A stretch of DNA of 64,000 nt from positions 106,362-170,361 of the forward strand of contig SVDX01000001.1 in assembly GCA_015057605.1 (NCBI GenBank). Reading direction: 5' to 3'. Origin of the DNA: Lachnospira sp. GTDB lineage: Bacteria; Bacillota; Clostridia; Lachnospirales; Lachnospiraceae. The notes below the pieces were generated by a model, which worked only from the letters and a program-made list of their open reading frames with translations, did not search any database and was not told the DNA's origin. Below, one piece after another: positions 51,842 to 61,316 of this stretch (its first letter is position 1; each line of letters opens with the position of its first letter). The position numbers and the translations under genes were made by a program.

Positions 51842-51862
51842 AACGAAAGGTAAGAAATTAAA

Positions 51863-53080
51863 ATGAAAAAGATAGCAGTATTAGGATACGGTACAGTAGG
51901 TTCGGGTGTTGTAGAGGTAATCGACACTAATTATGCTTCAATTGCAAAGAAGGCAGGAGAGGAAATTAGCGTTAAGTATGTACTTGATTTAAGAGATTTC
52001 CCTGGACAACCAATTCAGGAGAAGATTGTTCACGATATCAATGTGATTTTAGAGGATAAAGAGATAGAAATCGTAGTAGAAGTTATGGGTGGCGTTGAAC
52101 CAGCATGTACATTTGTTAAAAATGCATTACTTGCAGGCAAGAGTGTTGTAACTTCTAATAAGGAATTAGTTGCAAGACATGGCGCAGAGCTTCTTGAAAT
52201 TGCAAGAGAGAGAAACCTTAACTTCTTATTTGAAGCAAGCGTAGGTGGCGGTATTCCAATTATCAGACCACTTAATCAGTCGTTAACAGCAGATGAAATC
52301 ACAGAAATCACAGGTATCTTAAATGGTACAACTAACTTCATTTTAACAAAGATGGACAAGGAAGGCTCTAACTTTGATGAAGTATTAAAGGAAGCACAGG
52401 CTTTAGGCTATGCTGAAAGAAATCCAGCAGCTGACGTTGAAGGATATGATGCTTGTAGAAAGATTGCTATTTTATCATCACTTGCATTTGGTAAGAATGT
52501 TAATTATGAAGATATTTATACAGAAGGTATTACAAAGATTAGTGATATTGATTTTAAGTATGCTAAGGAATTAGGCTATTCAGTTAAGCTTTTAGCATCA
52601 AGCAAAAATGTTGATGGTAATTTATATGCAATGGTTTCACCAGTTATGATTTCGCCAGAACATCCATTGTTTACAGTTAATGGCGTTATTAATGGTATTC
52701 ATGTAAATGGAAATATGGTTGGCGATGTTATGTTTATTGGTGCGGGTGCAGGTAAGTTGCCTACAGCAAGTGCAGTAGTTTCTGATATTATTGATGCTGC
52801 TAAGCATACAGGTAGAAGCATTATGTCGTTCTGGAGCAAGGAAAAGCTTGAAATTGCTGATAAGGCAAGCTCAAAGAAAGCATTTTTTGCAAGATTTGCA
52901 GGCAATCCAGAAGATAAATTTGAAGCAATCAAGGAAATCTTTGGTGAAGTTAAGCTTGTAAAGGTTCAAGAAATCAAAAATGAATTTGCTATTATAACAG
53001 ATGTTATGAGTGAAGCAGAATTTGAAGAAGCAGCTAACAAGGCTGGCGGAATGATTACAAGAATTAGAATGGGTAAATAA
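51863..53080 (+). CDS. hom: homoserine dehydrogenase
   Basis: 405 residues with the N-terminal NAD(P) fold (LGYGTVGSGVVEVI), the catalytic domain with GILNGTTNFILTKM and YAERNPAADVEGYDACRK, and a short C-terminal ACT-like tail. It makes homoserine from aspartate semialdehyde for threonine and methionine synthesis. AAAGG precedes the ATG. It lies between the ACT regulator and the phosphoglycerate-mutase-like gene. Confidence 0.96.
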   Translation: MKKIAVLGYGTVGSGVVEVIDTNYASIAKKAGEEISVKYVLDLRDFPGQPIQEKIVHDINVILEDKEIEIVVEVMGGVEPACTFVKNALLAGKSVVTSNKELVARHGAELLEIARERNLNFLFEASVGGGIPIIRPLNQSLTADEITEITGILNGTTNFILTKMDKEGSNFDEVLKEAQALGYAERNPAADVEGYDACRKIAILSSLAFGKNVNYEDIYTEGITKISDIDFKYAKELGYSVKLLASSKNVDGNLYAMVSPVMISPEHPLFTVNGVINGIHVNGNMVGDVMFIGAGAGKLPTASAVVSDIIDAAKHTGRSIMSFWSKEKLEIADKASSKKAFFARFAGNPEDKFEAIKEIFGEVKLVKVQEIKNEFAIITDVMSEAEFEEAANKAGGMITRIRMGK

Positions 53081-53094
53081 GGACGGAGATTAAA

Positions 53095-54303
53095 ATGAAA
53101 TACGTTATAGTATTAGGAGATGGTATGGCGGATGAGCCAATAGAGGCTCTTGGCGGCAAGACACCACTTGAATATGCGAATACTCCTACAATGGATAAAT
53201 ACTCTAAGCTTTCAGAGGTTGGTATGGTACATACAATTCCAGAAGGAATGTCACCGGGTAGTGATACTGCCAATTTATCAGTGTTAGGCTACAATCCAAG
53301 ACTTTATTATACAGGTCGTTCACCACTTGAAGCGTTAAGCATAGGCGTAGATATGAAGGAAACAGATGTTGCCATGAGATGTAATATTGTAACGGTATCT
53401 GTTGATGACAAGCCATATGAAGAAAAAACTATAATTGATCACAGCTCAAGTGAAATTTCAACTGAGGACGCTGCAGTTTTATTAGAGGCAGTTAGAAAAG
53501 AACTTGAAACTGACATTTACAAATATTATGTAGGAACAAGCTACAGACATTTAACAATATGGGATAAGGGAAGTGTTGTTGAACTTACACCTCCTCATGA
53601 TATCCTTGGTAAGGTTATAGGTGATTATCTTCCAAAGCAGGAAGCATTAAAGGAGATGATGAAAAAGAGCTATGATATTTTAGCTAATCATCCAATCAAT
53701 GTAGAACGTATGGCAAAGGGCTTAAATCCTGCAAATTCAATATGGTTCTGGGGTGCTGGAACAAGACCTGCATTATCTTCATTTGAAGAAAAAACAGGCA
53801 AGAAGGGTGCAATGATATCAGCAGTTGACCTTTTAAAGGGCATTGCAGTAGGTGCTTCTATGAAAGTTATTGAGGTTGAAGGCGCAGATGGTACACTTCA
53901 TACTAACTATGAAGGCAAGGCTGATGCAGCAATTGATGTGCTTATTAACGAGGATTATGATTTCGCTTATATACATGTTGAAGCACCAGATGAAATGGGA
54001 CACCAAGGAAGTGTAGAAAGAAAAGTGCAGGCTATTGAATATCTTGACGAAAGAGTAATCAAGAGAGTTATAGATGCATTTGAAGCAAAGGATACTGACT
54101 TTAGAATGTTGGTATTACCAGATCATCCTACTCCTATTAGAGTAAGAACACACACAAGCTCGCCGGTTCCATATATGCTGTATGATAGTACTGATGTAAA
54201 GAACGAGACTTGGGATTATAATGAAGCATGTGCTACAAAAACTGGCAATTATACAGAAAACGGTCATGAGCTTATTGACTATTTATTTACAGGTATTAAG
54301 TAA
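53095..54303 (+). CDS. ApgM-like phosphoglycerate mutase family protein, proposed homoserine kinase
   Basis: 402 residues of the cofactor-independent phosphoglycerate mutase/alkaline phosphatase superfamily (LGDGMADEPIEALGGKTPLE, nucleophile Ser near SDTANLSVLGY, metal ligands in HVEAPDEMGHQG and LPDHPTP). In this family the members encoded after homoserine dehydrogenase have been proposed to be homoserine kinases. The hom context here supports that, and no classical thrB is seen. Mutase activity cannot be excluded from sequence. Confidence 0.85.
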   Translation: MKYVIVLGDGMADEPIEALGGKTPLEYANTPTMDKYSKLSEVGMVHTIPEGMSPGSDTANLSVLGYNPRLYYTGRSPLEALSIGVDMKETDVAMRCNIVTVSVDDKPYEEKTIIDHSSSEISTEDAAVLLEAVRKELETDIYKYYVGTSYRHLTIWDKGSVVELTPPHDILGKVIGDYLPKQEALKEMMKKSYDILANHPINVERMAKGLNPANSIWFWGAGTRPALSSFEEKTGKKGAMISAVDLLKGIAVGASMKVIEVEGADGTLHTNYEGKADAAIDVLINEDYDFAYIHVEAPDEMGHQGSVERKVQAIEYLDERVIKRVIDAFEAKDTDFRMLVLPDHPTPIRVRTHTSSPVPYMLYDSTDVKNETWDYNEACATKTGNYTENGHELIDYLFTGIK

Positions 54304-54713
54304 TGAAGGTAAGTTTTGAAAAAGGTTTTTATATATTTGGTTGGATGGTTGCGATTGTAGCAACTATACTGCTTGTATTATACACAAAATGCGATTTTAG
54401 TATATTTAGTTTTTCACAACCTTGTTTTATGTATGACAAGTGGGGCCTTTATTGCCCAGGCTGTGGAGGTACCAGAGCGCTTAGAGCATTTATGCAGGGA
54501 AAAATAATATTAAGCCTTTACTATAATCCAATAATCACTTATGGTATTGTGGTTTATGCATGCTTTATGATAAGTCAGACACTTGAAATTGCTACAAAGG
54601 GAAAGCTTAAGGGCATGAGATACAAGGATGTGTATGCATATTTTGCGCTGATTGTATTAGGCGTTCATTTTGTGGTAAAAAATGCATTGATATTAATGGG
54701 AATTGTTTCTTAA
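54303..54713 (+). CDS. DUF2752 membrane protein
   Basis: 136 residues with three membrane helices (about 11-28, 75-94, 112-130) and the family motif CPGCGGTRA followed by the helix to YNP. Function unknown. It starts within a TAATG overlap with the previous stop, so it is translated with the threonine operon, though a link to that pathway is not evident. Confidence 0.85.
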   Translation: MKVSFEKGFYIFGWMVAIVATILLVLYTKCDFSIFSFSQPCFMYDKWGLYCPGCGGTRALRAFMQGKIILSLYYNPIITYGIVVYACFMISQTLEIATKGKLKGMRYKDVYAYFALIVLGVHFVVKNALILMGIVS

Positions 54714-54732
54714 AATTAAATATGACAAATAA

Positions 54733-54760
54733 AAAAGGATGGTTGTTAAACCATCCTTTT
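54733..54760. terminator. bidirectional terminator after DUF2752 gene
   Basis: AAAAGGATGGTT pairs perfectly with AACCATCCTTTT around GTTA; serves the converging DUF4190 gene too. Confidence 0.88.
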
Positions 54761-54767
54761 AAAATTC

Positions 54768-55109
54768 TTAAATCATGTTCTGGTAATCAGAATAGCTTGA
54801 AGTCTCGGCGATAACACCTGCAAACATCAAAATCCAAAATGCTAATGTGATAATCAATGGAAGTATACCAAGGATAAGACCTGTGAGAGACATTCCACAA
54901 AATGAGCCACGTTGTACTCTTGAAACTACAGCAAATATAATTGCTAATACACAAAATATCACATTAAGAAATGGACAACATGAAAGACCTAAGCAAAGAC
55001 CGATTGTCATAGATATGATGCCGAGTACTAAAGATGCAACGGCCATACCTGTACCTGCTTTTGGTTCAGTCTGAATTTCGTTTAAATCATTATACTGTTG
55101 GTAATCCAT
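54768..55109 (-). CDS. DUF4190 membrane protein, copy 1
   Basis: 113 residues: a short polar N-terminus, then two or three membrane helices with the DUF4190 pattern (GMAVASLVLGIISM, FCVLAIIFAVVSRVQRG, GMSLTGLILGILPLII). Function unknown. It is a tandem paralogue of the gene upstream (55451), which it follows after 15 nt; both begin MDYQ. Confidence 0.83.
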   Translation of the reverse strand: MDYQQYNDLNEIQTEPKAGTGMAVASLVLGIISMTIGLCLGLSCCPFLNVIFCVLAIIFAVVSRVQRGSFCGMSLTGLILGILPLIITLAFWILMFAGVIAETSSYSDYQNMI

Positions 55110-55124
55110 AGTAGTTCCTCTTGA

Positions 55125-55451
55125 TTATAGGTTATTGAATAAATCTTCATACATAGCCATATTAGCTTCCATATTAACTATATTGTATACGATCATAGCA
55201 ATAGAACCAATAAGAGCAACGCCACCTAAGATTAAGCCTGCGATAGCCATACCTGAGAAACGACCATCTTTGTTCTTAGAAACGAAAGCGAAGATAACTG
55301 CGAGAATACCGCAAATAACTCCTAAGTATGTACAGCAGCAAAGTCCAATTGTACATCCTACGATGCCAAGAACTAAAGAAGCGATAGCCATACCTTTGCC
55401 GCTATTCTTGCCTTCTTCAACTACTTCATTAACTTCTGGTTGATAATCCAT
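55125..55451 (-). CDS. DUF4190 membrane protein, copy 2
   Basis: 108 residues with the same layout as its neighbour (GMAIASLVLGIVG, GILAVIFAFVSKNKDG, GMAIAGLILGGVALIG). AGGAGG precedes the ATG. The pair arose by tandem duplication and is probably co-transcribed from the promoter at 55518-55490. Confidence 0.83.
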   Translation of the reverse strand: MDYQPEVNEVVEEGKNSGKGMAIASLVLGIVGCTIGLCCCTYLGVICGILAVIFAFVSKNKDGRFSGMAIAGLILGGVALIGSIAMIVYNIVNMEANMAMYEDLFNNL

Positions 55452-55489
55452 AATAAAATCCCTCCTGTGTAAATAAATAAATCTTCTTT

Positions 55490-55518
55490 ATTATATCAAA
55501 GCATTATTTGAAAATCAA
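55490..55518 (-). promoter_or_regulatory. promoter of the DUF4190 pair
   Basis: On the minus strand TTGATT, 17-nt spacer, TATAAT with TG before it. Confidence 0.65.
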
Positions 55519-55544
55519 GATATATATTTAAGAATTAAAAAAAG

Positions 55545-55573
55545 TTGTTTTAATAAACTTAATCTGTTATACT
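55545..55573 (+). promoter_or_regulatory. promoter of the 55611 gene
   Basis: TTGTTT, 17-nt spacer, TATACT with TGT before it. Confidence 0.6.
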
Positions 55574-55610
55574 AATATATTATGATATTGTTTGCTGAAA
55601 GGAAGATTAC

Positions 55611-56150
55611 ATGAAGAGTAAATTAGAATTAGCGTTGCTTGGAATTATTTTACAGTCAGTAGATTTTATACTTGATTTTGACGTGTTCCAACTTAATATA
55701 ACGAGTGCGATTGCATTTGTTCTTATAATAATAGGTTTGTTGCCATATAAGACAGAGCAGAACAGATTATTTTCAAAATGCTTAAAATCAAGCATAAGGA
55801 TTGCCGTGATATTTGCAGTATCAGTAGTTATGACAGTGTTCAATTTTGCAACATATAATTCAAGTGTATCGATGTTATTTTTTGCAATAATATCAGTGCT
55901 TTATATGTATATGACATATTATTTTACGGAATGTATAGTTTTGCAGGCGAAGATGGTTGCAAAGCAGGATATATCAAAGACTATGAAGAGCACATGGACA
56001 TTGCTTGGAGTGGGCATTGTAGGCTATTACTTTGTAGCATCAATGAATCTTGGCATTATTGTTTTGATAGTACATGTGGCATATATTTTGGCTGCTCTAT
56101 ATTATGCAATGACAGTAAGAAATTTATGGAATCAAATAACAGAAGTTTAG
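55611..56150 (+). CDS. hypothetical integral membrane protein
   Basis: 179 residues with about six membrane helices and short loops. No family recognised. AAGG lies before the ATG. It is 15 nt upstream of tex and may be co-transcribed with it. Confidence 0.7.
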   Translation: MKSKLELALLGIILQSVDFILDFDVFQLNITSAIAFVLIIIGLLPYKTEQNRLFSKCLKSSIRIAVIFAVSVVMTVFNFATYNSSVSMLFFAIISVLYMYMTYYFTECIVLQAKMVAKQDISKTMKSTWTLLGVGIVGYYFVASMNLGIIVLIVHVAYILAALYYAMTVRNLWNQITEV

Positions 56151-56165
56151 GATGGAGAAGAAGAC

Positions 56166-58304
56166 GTGGATATAATTAAGATTTTACAAGAAGAATTAGG
56201 TATTAAGAAAAGCCAGGTAGAGGCGACTATTAAGCTTATTGATGAAGGATGTACAATTCCGTTTATTGCAAGATATCGTAAGGAGGCTACGGGCTCTCTT
56301 AATGATGAAATTCTTAGAAATTTTGATGAAAGATTAAAGTACTTAAGAAACCTTGAAGAAAGAAAGACTCAGGTTATAGCAAGTATTGAAGAACAAGGTG
56401 CCTTGACTGATGAACTTCGTAAAGAAATTGAAGCGGCAACTACTATGGTTAAGGTGGAGGACTTATACAGACCATACAAACCCAAAAGACGTACAAGAGC
56501 GATTATTGCTAAGGAAAAGGGCTTAGAACCACTTGCTAATATTATTATGCTTCAGATGACAAAGGAAGATATTGCAAATGTTGCTAAGGATTATTTATCT
56601 GAAGAAAAGGATGTAAAGACAGTAGAAGATGCAATTGCTGGAGCTAAAGATATTATAGCAGAAGCAGTTTCTGATAATGCAGAATACAGAACAGATATAC
56701 GACAGATGACCTTCAAAGAGGGTACGATTGCTTCGTCTGCTAAAGATGAAAAAGCAGAGTCTGTGTACGAGATGTATTATAACTTTGAAGAACCTATAAG
56801 CAAAATGGCAGGTCATAGAGTTTTAGCAATTAATCGTGGTGAGAACGAAAAGGTACTTAGCATAAAGGTGACTGCACCAGTAGAGAAGATTATAGCTTAC
56901 CTTGAAAAAAAGGTAATTGTTAGAGATAACATTTATACTAATGACATTTTAAAGGATGTTGTAGAGGATAGTTATCAAAGACTTATTGCTCCTGCAATTG
57001 AAAGAGAAATTCGTAACGATTTAACTGAAAATGCAGAAAATGGTGCGATAAAGGTATTTGGTAAGAATCTTGAACAGCTTCTTATGCAACCTCCAATTGT
57101 AGGACGAGTTGTATTAGGCTGGGACCCTGCGTTTAGAACGGGTTGTAAGCTTGCAGTTGTTGATGAAACAGGTAAGGTGCTTGATACAGTGGTTGTATAT
57201 CCTACAGAACCACAAAACAAGGTTGAAGAGGCTAAAGCTATAGTTAAGAAAATGATTAAGAAGTATAACATTTCCTTGATTTCAGTGGGAAATGGTACAG
57301 CTTCGCGTGAATCGGAAAAGATAATTGTAGATATGCTTAAAGAGCTTGATATAAAGGTTGAATATGTTATAGTAAATGAAGCTGGAGCTTCAGTATATTC
57401 TGCAAGTAAGCTTGCAACAGAGGAATTCCCTAAGTTTGATGTAGGACAAAGAAGTGCAGTATCAATAGCAAGAAGACTTCAGGACCCACTTTCTGAGCTT
57501 GTTAAGATTGACCCAAAGTCAATTGGAGTAGGTCAATATCAGCATGATATGAACCAAAAGAAATTAGGAGAAGCTTTAAGTGGCGTAGTAGAGGATTGCG
57601 TTAATAAGGTTGGTGTAGATCTGAATACTGCATCAGCTTCACTGCTTGAATATATTTCGGGTATATCTAAGGTTATTGCAAAAAATATTGTTGCATACAG
57701 AGAGGAAAATGGTAAATTTACTAATAGAAAGCAACTTTTAAAGGTAGCTAAGCTTGGACCAAAGGCATTTGAACAATGTGCAGGCTTCTTAAGAATTAAG
57801 GATGGCGATAATATTTTAGATAGTACAAGCGTGCATCCTGAAAGCTACGATGCGGCAAGTAAATTGCTTGATATATTAGGCTATGAAAGCAACCAAATAG
57901 GTAAAATATCAAATCTTTCAGCTAAAATTGGTGATTTTTCTAAGATGGCAGAAAAGCTCTCAGTTGGTGTAATAACCTTAGAGGATATAGTAAAGGAATT
58001 GGAAAAGCCGGCGCGTGACCCTCGTGATGAGATGCCAAAGCCAATACTTAGAACGGACGTGCTTGATATGAAGGACCTTAGTGCAGGTATGATTTTAAAG
58101 GGTACTGTAAGAAATGTAATAGATTTTGGTGTATTTGTTGATATTGGTGTTCATCAGGACGGTTTGGTTCATATTTCAAAGATGACAAAAAGATATATTA
58201 AGCATCCGCTTGAAGTAGTAAGCGTAGGCGATATTATTGAGGTTAAGGTGCTTGATATAGATATGAATAAGAAGAGAATTCAATTAACTATGATATTAGA
58301 TTAG
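56166..58304 (+). CDS. tex: Tex family S1 RNA-binding protein
   Basis: 712 residues with Tex architecture: N-terminal helices (RYRKEATGSL), a YqgF-like domain (DPAFRTGCKLAVVD, GNGTASRESE), HhH repeats (YISGISKVIAKNIVAYREENGKF) and a C-terminal S1 RNA-binding domain (about 640-710; LKGTVRNVIDFGVFVDIGVHQDGLVHIS). Tex is a conserved nucleic-acid-binding transcription factor. The start is a GTG at 56166; the preceding AGGATGGAGAAGAAG supplies the ribosome site. Confidence 0.95.
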   Translation: MDIIKILQEELGIKKSQVEATIKLIDEGCTIPFIARYRKEATGSLNDEILRNFDERLKYLRNLEERKTQVIASIEEQGALTDELRKEIEAATTMVKVEDLYRPYKPKRRTRAIIAKEKGLEPLANIIMLQMTKEDIANVAKDYLSEEKDVKTVEDAIAGAKDIIAEAVSDNAEYRTDIRQMTFKEGTIASSAKDEKAESVYEMYYNFEEPISKMAGHRVLAINRGENEKVLSIKVTAPVEKIIAYLEKKVIVRDNIYTNDILKDVVEDSYQRLIAPAIEREIRNDLTENAENGAIKVFGKNLEQLLMQPPIVGRVVLGWDPAFRTGCKLAVVDETGKVLDTVVVYPTEPQNKVEEAKAIVKKMIKKYNISLISVGNGTASRESEKIIVDMLKELDIKVEYVIVNEAGASVYSASKLATEEFPKFDVGQRSAVSIARRLQDPLSELVKIDPKSIGVGQYQHDMNQKKLGEALSGVVEDCVNKVGVDLNTASASLLEYISGISKVIAKNIVAYREENGKFTNRKQLLKVAKLGPKAFEQCAGFLRIKDGDNILDSTSVHPESYDAASKLLDILGYESNQIGKISNLSAKIGDFSKMAEKLSVGVITLEDIVKELEKPARDPRDEMPKPILRTDVLDMKDLSAGMILKGTVRNVIDFGVFVDIGVHQDGLVHISKMTKRYIKHPLEVVSVGDIIEVKVLDIDMNKKRIQLTMILD

Positions 58305-58315
58305 AGGTGCGAAGA

Positions 58316-58831
58316 ATGGAAGTAACATTTAATGTAGATGTGACAGCTAAGGATATGAGAGGGTATATGTTTACACACAAATACAGAAGTGTAAGTGGAA
58401 TTCTTGAAGTTCTTATAGGTATTGCCTGCCTTGTAGTAGGCTTGTTACAATACGGAAAGATAGAAGAACAATGGAAAGCATATATGCTTATATTGATATT
58501 TTTTGGAGCATTCTTTTTGGTGTTTACACCACTTAATCTATGCGTTAAGGCAAAAAAACAGATAGTGCTAAATCCGATGTTTAAGGATCCGTTTACATAT
58601 GTGTTAAACGAAGAAGGCATTTATATTTCGCAAAATGGAGAATCAGATCAGCTCCCTTGGAAGGATGTATATAAAATTGTCAAGAATTCAACAGGTATTA
58701 TTATTTATATATCAAAGTACAGAGCAAATATTTTGCCACAAAGATGTATAGCCGAAAAAGAAACAGACATAGTTAAGGTTATTAAAAACTATGCAGGCAA
58801 GGAGAAAATAGGATATGGTTTACGAGACTAA
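58316..58831 (+). CDS. YcxB-like membrane protein
   Basis: 171 residues with two membrane helices (about 30-48, 56-75) and a C-terminal YcxB-type domain (about 95-165; YVLNEEGIYISQNGESDQLPWKDVYKIV). Function unknown. The ATG at 58316 follows AGAGGTG by 6 nt. It overlaps tsaE by 17 nt, so it is the first member of that operon. Confidence 0.8.
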   Translation: MEVTFNVDVTAKDMRGYMFTHKYRSVSGILEVLIGIACLVVGLLQYGKIEEQWKAYMLILIFFGAFFLVFTPLNLCVKAKKQIVLNPMFKDPFTYVLNEEGIYISQNGESDQLPWKDVYKIVKNSTGIIIYISKYRANILPQRCIAEKETDIVKVIKNYAGKEKIGYGLRD

Positions 58832-59258
58832 TAGCGCTAAGGAAACAGCTACTTTAGCATTTGAATTTGCAAAAAATGTTAAAGCAGGTGATGTTATTTC
58901 GCTTATTGGTGATCTTGGCGTGGGCAAAACAGTATTTACACAGGGCTTTGCGAAGGGACTTGAAATTGAAGATTATATATGTAGTCCGACATTTACAATA
59001 ATGCAGGTGTATGATGAAGGCAGACTTCCATTATATCATTTTGATGTCTACAGAATAAGCGACCTTGCAGAAATGGATGATTTAGGCTATGAAGAATATT
59101 TTTATGGCGAAGGGGTTTGCTTAGTTGAATGGGCAAATCTGATAGAAGAGCTTATGCCAGAGCATACAATAACCATAACTATTGAAAAAGATCCATCAAA
59201 GGGCTTTGATTATAGAAGAATAACAATAGGAGGCAAAGATGAAGATATTAGCAATTGA
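58815..59258 (+). CDS. tsaE: tRNA t6A synthesis ATPase TsaE
   Basis: 147 residues with Walker A GDLGVGKT and the SPTFTIMQVYDEG and HFDVYRI segments of TsaE. It activates the TsaB-TsaD complex that makes threonylcarbamoyl-adenosine at position 37 of ANN-decoding tRNAs. It overlaps tsaB by 20 nt. Confidence 0.95.
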   Translation: MVYETNSAKETATLAFEFAKNVKAGDVISLIGDLGVGKTVFTQGFAKGLEIEDYICSPTFTIMQVYDEGRLPLYHFDVYRISDLAEMDDLGYEEYFYGEGVCLVEWANLIEELMPEHTITITIEKDPSKGFDYRRITIGGKDEDISN

Positions 59259-59949
59259 AACTTCTTCAATGATAGCTTCTGTAGCAGTAGCAACTAAGGA
59301 TGCTATATTGGCAGAATGCACTATGAATAATAAAAAAACTCATTCGCAAACTCTGCTTCCTATGATAGATAAGGTTTGTGATATGCTTGAAATGGATATT
59401 GCACAAATGGATGCAATTGCAGTGGCAGGAGGACCAGGCTCATATACGGGACTTAGAATTGGCTCTGCAACAGCAAAAGGAATTGGGCTTGCACTTAATA
59501 TACCTATAATAAATGTGCCAACAATAGATGCGATGGCATATAATTATGCTGGTAGCAATAAAGTGATTTGTCCTATGCTTGATGCAAAGAGAGCACAGGT
59601 ATTTACAGGTGTATATACTTTTTTAGATGGAAAGCTTAATGTTATAAAGGAACAGATGGCTGCAGATATTAAAGATGTAATTAAAATGCTTAATGAGATT
59701 GGAAAAGAAGTAATTTTTCTTGGAGACGGTATTATGCCAAATATAGATTACATTAAGAATAACATTTCTTGCCAATATACATTTGCACCATTACATTTAA
59801 ATGGTCAAAAGGCATCATGTGTTGCGGCGTTAGCGTTAGAATATTACAATGCAGGTAAGTTTGAAAATGCAAGAGAACATTTGCCAAATTATCTTAAATT
59901 ATCACAGGCAGAACGAGAGCTTGCAGAGAAAAAAGGAAATAATTTATGA
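59239..59949 (+). CDS. tsaB: tRNA t6A synthesis protein TsaB
   Basis: 236 residues with the ASKHA-like N-terminus (LAIETSSMIASVAV) and GPGSYTGLRIG. TsaB is the non-catalytic partner of TsaD and TsaE. AGGAGG precedes the ATG, and the stop overlaps rimI through ATGA. Confidence 0.95.
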   Translation: MKILAIETSSMIASVAVATKDAILAECTMNNKKTHSQTLLPMIDKVCDMLEMDIAQMDAIAVAGGPGSYTGLRIGSATAKGIGLALNIPIINVPTIDAMAYNYAGSNKVICPMLDAKRAQVFTGVYTFLDGKLNVIKEQMAADIKDVIKMLNEIGKEVIFLGDGIMPNIDYIKNNISCQYTFAPLHLNGQKASCVAALALEYYNAGKFENAREHLPNYLKLSQAERELAEKKGNNL

Positions 59950-60383
59950 TTCAATTCGAATATATAAAAGAAGCGCATATAGATGAGATTGTGGCGATTG
60001 AAGAAGCTAATTTTTCAATGCCATGGTCGAGAAAATCATTTGAAGAAGCATTAACAGATGCTTTAGCAATGTATGTTGTTGCGCTTATTGAGAATAAAGT
60101 AGTAGGTTACGCAGGCCTGTGGAAAGCGCTTGATGAAGCGAATATTACCAACGTAGCGGTAAAGGCTGATTTTAGAAAGCAAGGCATTGGCACTGCAATG
60201 GTAAAGCATTTGCTTGAAGGTGCAAAAGAAGAAGGAATTGCAAAGGTTTTTTTAGAGGTAAGACAGAGCAATTTGGCAGCACAAAGCGTATATGGGCAAT
60301 GTGGCTTTAGAAAAATTGGGCTTAGAAAGAATTTTTACGAAAAACCAATGGAAGATGCAATCGTAATGATGACAGATATTTAG
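59946..60383 (+). CDS. rimI: ribosomal protein N-acetyltransferase RimI
   Basis: 145 residues, a GNAT enzyme with the acetyl-CoA loop VKADFRKQGIGTAM and the C-terminal YxxxGF-like segment (SVYGQCGFRKIG). It acetylates the N-terminal alanine of ribosomal protein bS18 in known members. It is the constant neighbour of tsaB. Confidence 0.93.
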   Translation: MIQFEYIKEAHIDEIVAIEEANFSMPWSRKSFEEALTDALAMYVVALIENKVVGYAGLWKALDEANITNVAVKADFRKQGIGTAMVKHLLEGAKEEGIAKVFLEVRQSNLAAQSVYGQCGFRKIGLRKNFYEKPMEDAIVMMTDI

Positions 60384-60392
60384 GAGGCAATA

Positions 60393-61301
60393 ATGATTGA
60401 TGTATGTTTATTGGGTACTGGCGGAATGATGCCACTTCCTGACAGATGGTTAACCTCAATGGTAGCAAGATATAACGGTAGTTCCTTACTGATTGATTGT
60501 GGTGAAGGCACCCAGATAGCAATGAAGGAAAACGGAATAAGCTGTAAGCCGATAGATGTTATGTGCTTTACTCATTATCATGCCGATCATATTAGTGGCC
60601 TTCCGGGAATGCTATTATCAATGGGAAATGCAGATAGAACAGAGCCTGTCACAATGATTGGACCTAAGGGATTAGAAAGAGTGGTAAATGCTCTTCGAGT
60701 GATTGCGCCTGACATTCCATTTGAAGTAAAATTTATTGAGTTAAACAATGATTTTGAAAGCTTTAAAATAAATGGCTATCTATTAGAAGCATTTAAGGTA
60801 AAGCACGGAGTTCCTTGCTATGGATATACAATGAAGGTTGAACGAAAAGGTAAATTCAATCTTGAAAATGCGATGGCGCTTGGAATAGATAAATGCTACT
60901 GGAACAAGCTTCAAAATGGTATTGAGGTAGAAGTAGACGGAAAGCTTTATACACCTGAGATGGTTTTAGGAGAAGAAAGAAAAGGATTAAAACTAACTTA
61001 CTGTACAGATACAAGACCAACAGCATCTATAACGGAAAACGCAAAGGATGCCGATTTGTTCATATGTGAAGGTATGTATGGCGGTAATGACAAAGATGAT
61101 AAGGCAAAAGAAAATAAGCATATGACTATGAACGAAGCAGCGAATATAGCAAAGGCTGCAAATGTTAAAGAAATGTGGCTTACACACTACAGTCCATCAT
61201 TGCCAAAACCGCAGGAATATAAGGCGGAGATAAGAAAGATATTTCCAAATACAAAGGTTGCTAAAGATGGAAGAAGTGTTACACTGGTATTTGAAGACTA
61301 A
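60393..61301 (+). CDS. rnz: ribonuclease Z
   Basis: 302 residues of the metallo-beta-lactamase fold: LLIDCGEGTQIAM and the zinc motif THYHADHISGLPG, then later HGVPCYGY, D in CTDTRP and H in LTHYSP. It trims tRNA 3' ends. Its place in a tRNA-modification cluster is coherent with that role. The family is slightly shorter than the long eukaryotic type. Confidence 0.94.
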   Translation: MIDVCLLGTGGMMPLPDRWLTSMVARYNGSSLLIDCGEGTQIAMKENGISCKPIDVMCFTHYHADHISGLPGMLLSMGNADRTEPVTMIGPKGLERVVNALRVIAPDIPFEVKFIELNNDFESFKINGYLLEAFKVKHGVPCYGYTMKVERKGKFNLENAMALGIDKCYWNKLQNGIEVEVDGKLYTPEMVLGEERKGLKLTYCTDTRPTASITENAKDADLFICEGMYGGNDKDDKAKENKHMTMNEAANIAKAANVKEMWLTHYSPSLPKPQEYKAEIRKIFPNTKVAKDGRSVTLVFED

Positions 61302-61316
61302 AAGGAGGACTTGCTG

